A stretch of 64,000 nucleotides of DNA, taken from positions 50,716,001-50,780,000 of the forward strand of contig OX485804.1 of assembly GCA_950295325.1 (NCBI GenBank), given 5' to 3'. This DNA comes from Polytrichum commune (taxonomy: Eukaryota; Streptophyta; Polytrichopsida; Polytrichales; Polytrichaceae). Of the stretch, positions 36,417-47,700 are shown in pieces. Made by a program: the position numbers and the translations under genes. How positions within the stretch are numbered: the first letter of the stretch is position 1; the number at the start of each line of letters is the position of its first letter. Under the pieces are notes generated by a model, which worked only from the letters and a program-made list of their open reading frames with translations, ran no database searches and was not told the origin of the DNA.

Positions 36417-39400
36417 TCACCATCTCCTCACCAATGATGTCAAAAGCTGTACACAAAGCAACCAACATCATCTTTCAATGAAGTAGATTTTATTTCACAC
36501 CTTGATTAGATTGAATGCATACATATATGCTTTATCTTAATGGGACTTTTCGTGTGGAGCTGGGTCTCTTAAAATTTTCCATTGGTTGTTGTACATCCAA
36601 AATTAATAATTTATTTCCACTTGTTGTGTATGCTCAGAGGTAGTGTTCCCTTTTGAATAAAGATCAAACCTGATCTGGTTCATTGAGGGTCGAACTTGTT
36701 TTCGCACCTCTTCGCATGCCAAAACAAGTTTGACTCTCGATTGAATCAACATAGAATGTTCTTCATTCAAAATTCCACACTATCTCCAAGCATGCCCCCA
36801 AAACTCTGTTGAATGCAAAACAAGGAACTCCTGACCAAACATCATGTTGAGTTAGAGGGTAACTCTAATACTATGATTACATTCACTCATGTACAATAAA
36901 CACGAACGACACTTCTATGGATATGCATGTTCAGAAATAGGTACAAAAATGGGGATTTCACCTCAAGAAATTCAAAGACGCCCCCTTGGCGATTGGATCG
37001 TCTTTTCTCAACACTTTTCCCACCATCAGCGAAAATATAGACGTATGCAACCCGCCAACCAACCATGAGAACTAATAAGCTCCCTAAGGAAACCAGAATA
37101 AATGCTTGTGCAGGCACATGAGCTGTCACAATGCTCCGGATAACAAGTCCAAGCTGCAAAACACAAACCCCCAAAAAAATATGCCCTGTTTTCAGAACAA
37201 TCAATTGTGAACTCTTTCTGATGATTAGAATATGATGACATACTCTTCAGATGCACTTACAACAAGAGGACACTTTCACGTGTCAAAACAATAACCTCAT
37301 CAATAATTATTTTCAACAACTCTGTATCCAACAACTCTTCAGAATAACCTCTACCCTAATTTATTACCCAAGTCTCAAGACTTTAGCCCTATAATGCATA
37401 CACGATACAGGTAGCAACATTGAGGATTTTAAGCCGGCTAACTTCAAGTTTGAAAGCCAATAGAAGGAAACCAACAATGATATAAATCCAGAAAACGATG
37501 ACTGTTGTAATCAAACCTATCTTTTTTTCATTGATTAAGTGATGGTCTGTTTCACAGTCAAGCAATTCCAATGAGATAAGTTGAAAGTTCATTTGTTGAT
37601 CATGATGTGAAGATTTGTAAAGCAGTCTCAGCTTCGTTTGATGAATATTGCAATTTAAGTTGTTTAATGTGAAACAACAGTGTCAAAGAAAGTTAAAAAA
37701 ATATTGATATCCTTGTCTTCGCAAATGTTACTTGCTATTAACCATATTCAGTGTAGAATCCACCAAACTCATGCAAATACATAAGCTTTTGTATTCCAAG
37801 TACTCACGAGGACTTGAAAAGAAACTTCCATTATCATAAAAAACCCTGCCAGCTTCATTCTTCAGCACTTTAGAGCTGAAAACAATTATATCACATGTGC
37901 AACAAGCAACGGAGAAATTTGAATATTATAATTGTGGACTTACTGGGACACCAACAGCCCACGATTTCACTGCAGCAGTAACGGCCCTAGAAAGACCATT
38001 CATCCCTTGAGCATCTGGACCATATCCCCCCAAGAAATATGCTCCCACAAGCCATCCTGCAAAAACACCAAAAAGTTTTGTGTTAAGGTCTGAGTAGAAG
38101 AGAGTGTTCAGCAAATATTTTAGCAATCAAAGCCCTAAAGAGCTAGTTTGTCTCTCCTGGATCAAGAAAGGTTTAACTGCACCCTCAGAAATTGTTCACC
38201 ATTCTAGGCTCGTTAATCAACATAACTGGGCCACCTATGTGATCAATTAGTAAGAAAGAGAATCTTCAATTGGATAATGAATAAGATATTCATATGTGCT
38301 CCGAATTATGAGAAAAGTGTCTATGGCTTCAATTTGTATTGCTAACGATCTTGTCCTAATTACGTGTTTAATATCCTGGGAGAAGTGGGTGCAGAGTGAT
38401 TGTTTCAGGGTGAACTAACTTAGGTCACTACACAGAAAGAGGTCATCTCTGCTCTTACCAATACAAATGTATGAGATAGAAGGGCAACACAAAAGTACCA
38501 GCTATAAAAGGATCAGCAGTGCGAACAGCATCCCAATTTAAACTTGTGAGGCCATGTCCGTATCGACCGATGACTGCAAAAGTGATGAGTGCCACCAAAT
38601 CACCAGCAGCTAGTATTCCTGCCCGACTGCATGCACAATCCCATCGTCATTAATAATTCCCAAAACATTCAAGCTTATTTCAGATAGGTTATTTCCGTGA
38701 GTTTAAAACCCCCAAAATGAATCCCTGTCCTCATCACATACCTCTAAATTCATATATTATCACACTAATTTCACATTGATTCAATGCCTACCAAACATAG
38801 CATGACTTTTGAGTTTACATACTTCTATTTTTTATATAGTTGCAGGACCTAAAAGATTGAAACAATGTTGACTCAATCATTAGCTAGGTGTTGATTTACC
38901 ATTCACAAGATGTTGCCCCGAAGGGTAATCAACACTAACTCAACATTAAATGCTCGTCACTTGCATTTTGAGATGCTAGTACCTTCCCCAAATCCCTCTT
39001 TATAGAGATATCACAAACACTTATTTTCAAGTTGTGGTTCCTAACTTGCTTTGAATACACTCAACCCTAATCCCCTTCACGCACAGACAGCAGTAACTGA
39101 GGTGCCTTTTACACTAGAGCTTGAACTTGCAATTTTTGGGAGTTGATACTTGGAGTTGACAAGCTTTCATCCAAAGCTCAAAATCGTGAGAGCTTGACCA
39201 ATCTTAGAACTCACAATAGTTTGAGCAAGTGTAAAGACGCCATGCTCAAAGTGAGACATTAAAAGGCATTGATACTAAACAAAGACGCATTCGTGAGAAG
39301 CCGAAGAGTGCCAGAAAGCCCATTGGCTTGGGGCCCACAAATTGAGAGCTCGATCTCTCGGATATTCCTAAGCTACCTCTTAGGATGTTGACTAAGAGCT

Positions 39401-40867
39401 TGTTGTAGTCATTCCGCATGGCATCCATCAAGGCTTACGCCATCTAAGCATTGTAAGCCCCATAACAAAATCCAAGCTTGCAAGTTGAGAGCTCAAGTGT
39501 TAAGTGGAATTGAGTGCACAAGCATGTGTAAGAGGCTCCTCTTTTAAGCTCTCAACCTCTCTAAGGTAGATAGTGCTAAAACAGACACCCCACCCAAAAT
39601 CAACACCATATTTATCTTGCACAATAAGTACAAGTTGATTTTGAGAATGTCCACCACCTTAATATCAGGCTCCCGTGTTGATTTTGGGTCATCTACCAAT
39701 AAACTTTGAATCCTTGTAACTTTTACATACAGAGGTCAAATAAGACACTTTGCTGCGTTGGAAACCCCTGTCAATTGCTAACAACAATCATGTAAGACTA
39801 TTTGAACATATTAGCAGTATCTATGCTCAGTGCTTAAAGTGACAGATTTAGCACTATCTACCTAAGTGTGAAGGGGGCTGAGACTACAGCAAAGAATTGG
39901 TGTTCTAGCACTCCCATTCAACGCTGGTTATTTGAGCCAAGCCCATGTTCTAAACACCGAGATTTCCAAATGTTTCAATTGCATCAACTATGAAGCCTCT
40001 TAAATAAATTAAAAACTATGCCTAGTTTAGCCAAACAGGTCAAAGCCTGGCTTAAAGTCAGACCTCACGATTGGATTAGGAAATAATCCTCAGCACATGG
40101 AAACCAGGAATATGGGCGCTTGTTCCCCACTGCTAGTCCACCTATTTTGGTTACAGCAATCTTCTTTATTGCACCTAAGATATCTATCCTTGCCAATATG
40201 GTTTGTGATTTTGTTTTTACTTCTTGTGATCCAACGTGGCAACAACTATTCTTTTTTTGCAGCATTGCTTCTATGATTTTAGGAGCATTGGCCGCCATGG
40301 CTCAAAACAAAGTCAAAAGACTTTTAGCTTATAGTTCTATCAGACATGTAGATTATCTTTTTATAATTATTTCATGTGGAATCATCAAAGAATTCAATCG
40401 CTAACTTTTATCTGCACGTAATCCTGGTGGAGGAAATTATTAAGTTTGCTGATTTTAAAAGAGAAAAAAAAAACAAGAAAACGTTGAAGCAGAAAAACTC
40501 ACCCCCAAGAGAAGCTCGTGGATGCAACTTCGCGATCCACCCTGCCTACACCCTCCAGAGAGACACCATCTTCCTCCACCAACACTGTCTGCAACGAAAT
40601 GCTTTCTTCTGACTCGGCACTCGGCTTTGTTGGAGATCCAGCCGGCCTTTTTCGCCGCAAAACAGGTCTGCTGATGCTCTCTGCATGTTGTGAGGATGAT
40701 GACTCTCCTTCCAAAGCGGCCCTCACGCGTCCGCTTGAATGTAGACGGAGAGAACTGTACGCAGAAACTCCCTTGGAATGAAGCCATTTCGAGTCAAAAG
40801 ATGAAAATGTGAAAGTTGACTGGAGATTGTATGTGGGACCTGCAACATGCGCAGGTGCGGTTGCCAT
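36417..40867 (-). CDS. DUF3054 membrane protein, plastid type (5 exons)
   Basis: This family is found in bacteria and plants and has no established biochemical role. Exons are 40867-40503, 38626-38499, 38056-37944, 37153-36962 and 36446-36417. All are GT/AG with matching phase, giving 275 residues. Exon 1 is a Ser/Arg-rich probable transit peptide. Exon 2 begins the membrane domain with AGILAAGDLVALITFAVIGR and YGHG. Exon 3 has WLVGAYFLGGYG. Exon 4 has a hydrophobic segment around FILVSLGSLLVLMVGWR. The last exon is only 30 bases and encodes LLTSLVRRW plus stop. It matches the C-terminal FELLTSLxRRW that I recall for plant members and would be missed by an open-frame scan. Several hydrophobic stretches suggest about four membrane segments. 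Intron 1 (38627-40502) holds a mitochondrial DNA insertion and two nested elements. Confidence 0.85.
36535..36865. mobile_element. Fold-back element, family A, copy 3 (DUF3054 intron 4)
   Basis: The centre GAGGGTCGAACTTGTTTTCG pairs with AAAACAAGTTTGACTCTCG, and outer blocks (TTTTCCATTGGTTGTTG on the left, GAATGCAAAACAAGGAACTC on the right) match the other two copies. It fills most of the intron between 36447 and 36961, between the penultimate and the very short last exon. Confidence 0.8.
38205..38440 (+). repeat. Dispersed repeat R1, copy 4 (DUF3054 intron 2)
   Basis: It contains AGAAAGAGAATCTTCAATTG, AAGATATTCATATGTGCTCC and GAAGTGGGTGCAGAGTG in the family order. The left part seen in the fuller copies is missing. 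Confidence 0.65.
39101..39880 (+). mobile_element. TIR family C, copy 1, with an inserted MITE (DUF3054 intron 1)
   Basis: The left end GGTGCCTTTTACACTAGAG pairs with a right end CTCT...AGTGTGAAGGGGG that is split by the 298-bp MITE at 39565-39862. Without that insert the element is about 480 bp. It matches 46160-46682 in ordered blocks, such as CCATTGGCTTGGGGCCCACA and CATTCCTAAGCTACCTC. No protein is encoded. Confidence 0.75.
39565..39862. mobile_element. Tourist-like MITE nested in TIR family C copy
   Basis: The ends GGTAGATAGTGCTAAA and TTTAGCACTATCTACC are perfect inverted repeats. They are flanked by TAA at 39562-39564 and TAA at 39863-39865. A three-base TWA duplication is the hallmark of PIF/Harbinger elements and their Tourist MITEs. 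The element is 298 bp and non-coding. It interrupts the right terminal repeat of the host element, so it arrived later. Confidence 0.85.
40113..40403 (+). pseudogene. nad2: Mitochondrial nad2 fragment in the nucleus (NUMT)
   Basis: The plus-strand frame reads LVTAIFFIAPKISILANM, then FFFCSIASMILGALAAMAQ and NKVKRLLAYSSI. These match plant mitochondrial NADH dehydrogenase subunit 2 rather than plastid NdhB. Only about 95 residues of the middle of the protein are present, with substitutions at normally fixed positions (AYSSIRHVDY where AYSSIGHVGY is usual). It lies inside intron 1 of the DUF3054 gene, on the opposite strand, about 100 bases from the exon 1 donor. The copy cannot be functional. 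Confidence 0.85.
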
Positions 40868-40935
40868 GGTGTTTTTCTGTTTGCGAACTTGACCAGAGTA
40901 TTAACAACTGCAAGTTTCACCAAAACCTGCACCCA

Positions 40936-41835
40936 ACCCAATGTCCAAGAAGCTCAATAATGAATGAATTCCCCTGAAAATTATAAAACCACCAATAACC
41001 CTGTAGAAAGTTGCATGATAAGAATAATCCCTGCAAGTATCAATGTTCAAACATCAACACTCACAGATACAGGTAACCAGAGAACCATAAAATAAGATTC
41101 AAGAGAGATAGTTAAAGAAAACCGTTTAGAGTTATACACTCGATAGGAAGACTACAAAAAGAGGAAAAAGCACAGAAGCATCCAGCCTAATGTCCAGTAA
41201 GCTCAAGAATGAATCACCCGAAGAATAATAAAAATGAACCTGTAGAGTGTTGCGTGACAGAGAAAATCCTTGTATGTATCAATGTTCAAGCACTTACAGA
41301 TGAATGCAACAGAAAATCATAAAATAAGAATCAAAATAAGAGAGATGGATAATCCAGATCTTTTAGAGTTACGTCCTCGATACGAAGTAATTGAGGGGAA
41401 GCAATCAATGACTAGAAGAAAATAAACAAACAAATCACACATGCGGCAATAGCCAAATGGTGGCAAGCCATTTGACTCAAGAAGATGATTTACTACCATG
41501 TGCACTCAGACTTCAATTCAACCCAATGTCCAAGAAGCTCAAGAATGAATCACCCCGAGAATATTGCAATGAGATAGAATTTCCTTGTAAGTATCACTGT
41601 TCAAACATCGACACTTACAGATGAAGGTAACCACAAAACCATAATATAAAAATAAAGAGAAATAGGAGATTCAAACTTTGGAGTTACATATTCGGTACAA
41701 AGCAATCAAAAAGTAACAATCAAAGACTAGAATGGAACGAATATAAAATAATAAATAAATCACACATGCAACAAAGAGCCAAATGGTGGCAAGCCATTTG
41801 ACTGAAGAAGATTGTATGTTTATATAGCATGTATA
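40936..41835. repeat. Decayed tandem array, three units (upstream of DUF3054)
   Basis: Units start near 40936, 41186 and 41521, each with a CCCAATGTCCAAGAAGCTCAA-like start. Each then carries a GTATCAATGTTCAAACATC-like and a CTTACAGATGAAGGTAACC-like block. Units 2 and 3 also share AGCCAAATGGTGGCAAGCCA. Unit length is about 250-335 bases. The array sits just upstream of the start codon and may lie in a 5' untranslated intron or the promoter. Confidence 0.75.
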
Positions 41836-42900
41836 CTAAGACCTCAATTTCATCCGCCCAAGGAAAACAGGAGAGATACGACAATAACCTGTAATTAGTA
41901 GGAAAACAAAAGCCAAAAGTTTGAATTTCTCGTGAGAACACTTTAGTTTTGCTAGAAACAACTATAAATACTAAACTCAAACCTTCATCCGTTGACTCAA
42001 ATTACGGTCCATGAGGATTACGGTGAGGTGATTGGCATATCATCCCAAACCCAAACAGAACACGAACTGAACCTCAAGCTAATCAAATTCCTACTTACAC
42101 ATCCAGCAGAATTGCATTTTCCTCAATTTACCCCACATTTGCAGCACCAAAACCCTCACACCGAGTCAAAGCTTAAAACCCTAGCAAAAGCACGTCAGGT
42201 TACCGATTGAGCAACAATGAGCAATTGCTTCAAAAGAGACTCGATGTTGGCCGCAAACAACACTCGATTTTCACCAGCATTCCATGAAATTGATCCTGCC
42301 CACAACCCTCAACAATGGATTCTTCGAAGCTTCAATGAACTCGAACGCCCCGGCTGGAAAGAGGAGAAATCAGAAGAAGGCCTGTGCTGAAGATAGACTT
42401 CAAATTCTCGTAGATTTAAGATGCATATCTTATGAACTCGTATATTTGAGACTGCTCAGGGATGGCCACTGTACTGGTGTGTGGTCGGGAAGAAAGAATC
42501 TATGAATCCTGGAACTTGAATCTAGGAAATATTTTGAAACGGCACAAGTGCTAACGGTAGATGTGTCAGGCGAGTTTGAAGAGTTTTGGGGGTCCATGGC
42601 ACCATGAATGAGGGACGTTCATTTCAAAATCATTGTTTTATTGATGTCCTTTGCTTAAAGGGAGAAATGCATGCCACATGCAGTTTTGTATTTTCATGCT
42701 TCACGTGCATTCCCTAAGGTATGCGGTGCTATTGTGGGGAATCGGGGATTTCATTAGAACATCATCCACCATGGGGGAGTAGTAATAACTCTCTCGCAAT
42801 GAGGTTGTTGTTGATTCATCTTAATTTAAGCTCACTAGACTAATTCAAGGTCTTTGACCCTGATTTAGGGGTTAATTTGGTTTAAATTAGAAACCATTAG
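41836..42900 (-). promoter_or_regulatory. Upstream region of DUF3054; no gene recognised
   Basis: On the minus strand, CTAGGGTTTTAAGC near 42180 resembles the leader motif common at plant transcription starts. The true 5' end of the DUF3054 transcript may therefore lie near 42200, with the tandem array in a leader intron. This is inference. No coding segment is supported. Confidence 0.35.
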
Positions 42901-42909
42901 GTTATTCAA

Positions 42910-43145
42910 TAGTGATTACACCAAATATTTTATTTAGTGTTACTTAAGATTTGGGAATTACATAATGCTCTATCTATGTATTTTATATCTCATATTTTAT
43001 CAACAAATGTCAACTTGGTTGTTTGGACATTACAAAACATTAACAATTGTATTTGGTAGAAAATTATATTGAAAGTCAAAAAGATACAACACCGTGTAAC
43101 TCCAAATAGTAAGTGACACTAAATATCATATTTAGTGTACTATTC
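42910..43145. mobile_element. Fold-back element, family B, copy 2
   Basis: The left arm TTTTATTTAGTGTTACTTAA pairs imperfectly with the right arm AGTAAGTGACACTAAATATC. The right arm is nearly identical to that of copy 1 at 290-320 (AAATAGTAAGTGACACTAAA). No coding sequence is present. Confidence 0.65.
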
Positions 43146-44768
43146 TCCCCCTCTTCCTCCCTTGGTTCATCCTCCCTCTCAGTAGGTGGGCCTTCATGGC
43201 ATCTAGGTAAGCTCATCCATTGTGGATGAAAGGGCTCTAATAAAAACAAGCCCTTACTAGGTTGTGTGTTGATTGAACCATAAAATGTCTCATCTACTTA
43301 GTAATTGTGGAAATTGTGAGAATCGTTGTTTCAAATTTCACATTTTAGACTAAAATTGAGATGCATAAGTCATAAGAGTATACAATAAAATTTTCTATTT
43401 TTCAAGCAATCACATAAGTCCTCCCAACATGCTGACTATTGAACCTAGAATGTTTGATATGTTTTGTGTACGTACTCTAATCTCATCAAAGCCAATGTAA
43501 TATTTGGTGTTAGTTCTTACCTACAAGCCTTGCCATGTGTCACTCAATATAGATGTTCGATTACATAAGGCCCACATGCCTTACATCTGTGTTCTATGAT
43601 GGGTTGTCTCAAGATATTTATAAATTATCAAAATTGATGCTACAATACAACAACCCATCATAAAATCCGTATATATTGCTTTGTGTAGTGAATTGAAACA
43701 TAAGAAACTCACCCCATGTTGGTATAGAAGTCCAATTATGTTCGCTCTCTCTAAAGTAAAGGAGACTTCGAATAGTCATTTTGAGACCCTTGAGACCCTC
43801 AACATGCTCGGACAATTTTAAACATTAGCTTATCTTTAAGAAGGTTCATACAATTGAGTGTATGTAATTTCATCATCTGATTTAGATATGATTAATGATC
43901 TACAGTGGTTAACAAATGGCCCCTCAATTTGTCTCTCTCAAACCATGAGATGTATAGGTATCCATTTTGAAGTGTGCAATTGCTCACTTTGGGGGCAAAA
44001 AATAGGTGTTGGAATTGGAAGGTTGACAAAATTGGATCGTTGGCAGAATTTGGCACTTCTACAAGGGTGGAAAAACTCAAGAAGCTGACATCAATTGATG
44101 TATTAACTTCCAAGGAAGGTCAGATATCCAGCAACAATTTTATCAAACTAGGTATACATTTAAGTACATGATCGGATTATTGTTTTTGTCTCCATACACG
44201 ATCTACACTTGATAGTGTAGAGGTCGTGAATGTAAGGTTTATAAAATATTATGGTCCAAAACTTTGTGTCAATTGGGCTTAATATTTAGGAACTTCTGAG
44301 GTAGTTCTTCAAATCACAAACTTTGAGAAGTAACACATTTAGAATGAGCGAACAAAAGTAGCATCATCATTTCAAATGCTCCTTCGGAACTGTCAAAATT
44401 GGGAATACAGGAGGCTTGAATGTAAAATAAAAGAATATTGGTACACAAAAGCAATACTTGGTAAAGGCTGACAACCCGCACGATTACTCCAGTTTCCCAG
44501 TCCCTTCTAATCCTGAAGCTCTAATCAAAAACCCTCCTATCATGCTTTTCGTCACCATTTTCAAAGATATCTGCAGTTGGTTATTCAGATTCACATTGAA
44601 TGTTCTATGAACACTTCTGTAGGCATATTGTTAGTGCTACCCCACCTGTAGATGTCCAAGACAAGAACCTAAACCATAGAAATTTGAGACCTAAAGAATG
44701 ATGACTCCGCCCTGCTACTCAGTATTCATTCATTTTGTTTGAACTTTTAATGATTGAATTTGTGCAGC
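43146..44768. other. Intergenic stretch, no gene recognised
   Basis: Short unrelated frames only. The part close to 44768 should hold the 3' untranslated region of the single-stranded DNA-binding protein gene. Confidence 0.35.
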
Positions 44769-47700
44769 TTACACTTGAGCCTGTAGAGGCTGGTCGAATG
44801 GCGGAGTTTGACTGGTAGTTGTTGACTCAGGTGACTTTGAATGATTCTCCTGTGACTGTGACTCCTTGTTGCTTCGTGAGGGAGGCTCCATGAACAAAAG
44901 GCGGCCTGCAGCCCAATTTCAAATCAAATAAGATGTGTGGGCTTAAAATGGCCACTTAACACAAAATTTAGATGAGATGATTAGGAAATCGAAATTGAGG
45001 AGGTACTCATTTTCCTCATAATTTTGGAGCTCATATGGGTATCATATTCATTATCTAAGTAAAGATTCTCTTTCTCCTTAAATAATCATACAGGTCTCCC
45101 TTCGTCAATTATTTGGACTGCTGAACCTAGAATAGAAAACAAATTTTGACCACATAGTCCAATCTTTTTTAAACACGTGATGCCTTTTTGGTGTCCATTC
45201 TAAGATGTACACCTCACCACACAGCTCTCCAATATAGGGGTCCAATTAAGATAAGTAACCGAATTAGGCACGTGTACCGAATTATGTCAATGGAGGCGAA
45301 CTACAAAGAAGCATGTAAGGTCATTTTTTGAGAGCTTAAATATTGTGCATGGCAGATCAGGCAAAAACATTCACAACACCTTGGGGGAGCATAGAACAAG
45401 AAATCCATTGCAGATCTCTTCAAGCAAAAGAAATAATGGACATACCATTTTGACGGACGGCAATCTCGTGCAAGCGCTTAGTCATTCCTGTTTTTGGGTC
45501 ATCATAAATTCTCAACTCAATGTTGCCCTCCACATACACTTGTGTGCTGCAGATGCCAACAAATCCAACTCATTAGTGTCATTGAAGCTACTCATGTCCA
45601 GACATTTGATGAAATTTCTGTATGAATGGACTCAAGAAGTCAAAATAAGAGGACATCAGAAACATACATGATGGAATAATTCTACCATCACAACAAAATG
45701 TAAATGCCTATAACATAAATACTTGGATCTTATACTTCCTAAACACATGTAAAATCTCTGCTAAAAAGCATCCTCAAATACCTACCCAGGTTTCAAAGAG
45801 CGAACAAGATTGGCCAATTTATCTTGATATACGGCTATTCTGTGCCATTGCACAAAATTGCGTCTTGAATATTCCTTGGCTGACTCTCCATCCAGCATTG
45901 CACGATTGTTGTATACTCCTCCAGTGCCCACAGAGAATATAGTTATCATTCGGCCACTCTTCAAAACTTTCTGAATTGGAGGTAAACCAACTTCTCCCAG
46001 TATAATAGCCTATACAAAGGCTCAAAAGTTAGAATGCAAAGTTTCAGTCTCGTATTTTTTAGCATTTCAAGACAGGAGACATGTGGTTTGCTCCAGTTTT
46101 TGCTTTACTTGAAGATAGGTATCTGACAATATGCACATGTTAAAGACGCCACTTTTAGGGGCGCCCTTGACAATAGAAACTTGCAATGATTTTTGGAAGT
46201 TCAATTCTTGGAGTTGAAAAGCTAACATCACAAGCTCAAACTATTGAGAGCTTTGACCAACCTTTGAACTTGCAATACCTTGAGCAAGTGTACAATGGCC
46301 ACGCTCAAAGTGGGATATAAAGGGGGAATTGATACTAAACAAACAAGCATTCATGGCAAGCCCAAATATGCTAGAAATGCCATTGGCTTGGGGCCCACAA
46401 AATGAGAGCTCTCGCTTTCGACATTCCTAAGCTACCTCATGGAGACAGTTTATGATTTTGACCGAGAGCTTATTAAAAATGAAATGACCAAGACCTTGTC
46501 GTAGTCATTTCACATACAATCTATCAAGGTTTACGCCATCTTAGCATTGTAAGCTCGGAAGAAAGTTCAAGCTTTCAAGTTGTAAAGTGGATGTGAGTGA
46601 ACAAGCATGCGTAAGAGGCTCATCTTCGCCAATGAGAAGGCTCCCTCTTTGAACACTCAACCTCTCTAGTGTAAAAGGGGCCTAAGTTCCCTAGCATGAC
46701 GTCTCAAATCAACCCCACATTTTAGAGACAGAAACGGTACCCATAGAAACTTATCACTTTCGACAATGTAATTGGAACATGTGAAAAAGTATTGTGGCAT
46801 GGAGATTAATCTGATTTCGGCAAAGCAAAGGTACTTCATGGTAATTCAATAAGGACAGTATGAGAAACTAACCTTGTGGACACCACGTGGTGCAAAAAAT
46901 CGGCCAGGTTCTTGTCGAGAAAACCTAGGACGTTCGGTACTTAGAGGCTCCTTAGCGGCCTGAGAGTCCAAAGACTGACATTCGGTGGTAGCATCAGAAG
47001 AAGAACCCTGGTGAACATCTGTCACTTGAAAATCTTCCTTTGTGGCTGAATCCTCAGAACGTGGCTCATCCGTAAAGCCTTGCGTGGAAAATTTATTGGC
47101 CCTGGCAGTACACCCCAATGTTCGCAAACTTCCTGCACAACATAAACATAGTAAGTTGGTGAATTAAGAAACACAAAAAGAAAACACAAAAACAATCACC
47201 ATATTTTTGCCAATCAAAGAATGGGATTGATGGCTATATTAATTGGGCCAAGGGCCGTGACCCTGAAATTGTGAGGGCCCTTGAAACTAACCCGAAGGCC
47301 ATACCATGAAATTTTGGGATTCGATTTTGTGTGGTCGCAGGCCTTCATGTGTAGTGTAACAACACACGCAACCAGGTTCTCAACCATGTGCTATATCATT
47401 ACCATACTATTCATGTGAGCTGCTCTACACAATATGTTATGATAAATCAAAGGCTGCAGGATTTTTGGAGTGTTATCATCTCCTGGTTCTGTATTAGACC
47501 CACTTCTTTGAGGTGTGCTTCATGCGAAAGCCCGTTGAACATGAAATATTATCCATTGCATGCTATGTAGGAGTTCATATATGTGTTTCCATCCATTGAA
47601 ACTTCCTTGCTTCCTTATGCCATCGAGCTCTAGCGTATAGTGAAGTGGGGTGGTCAGTATTTTCCACCAATGAGAGCTTTTAGATTTCGATGGTCACGGG

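Noticed and set aside
40113-40403. Plastid ndhB insertion
   Set aside because: The FFFCSIASMILGALAAMAQ block is typical of mitochondrial nad2. NdhB has a different sequence at this place.
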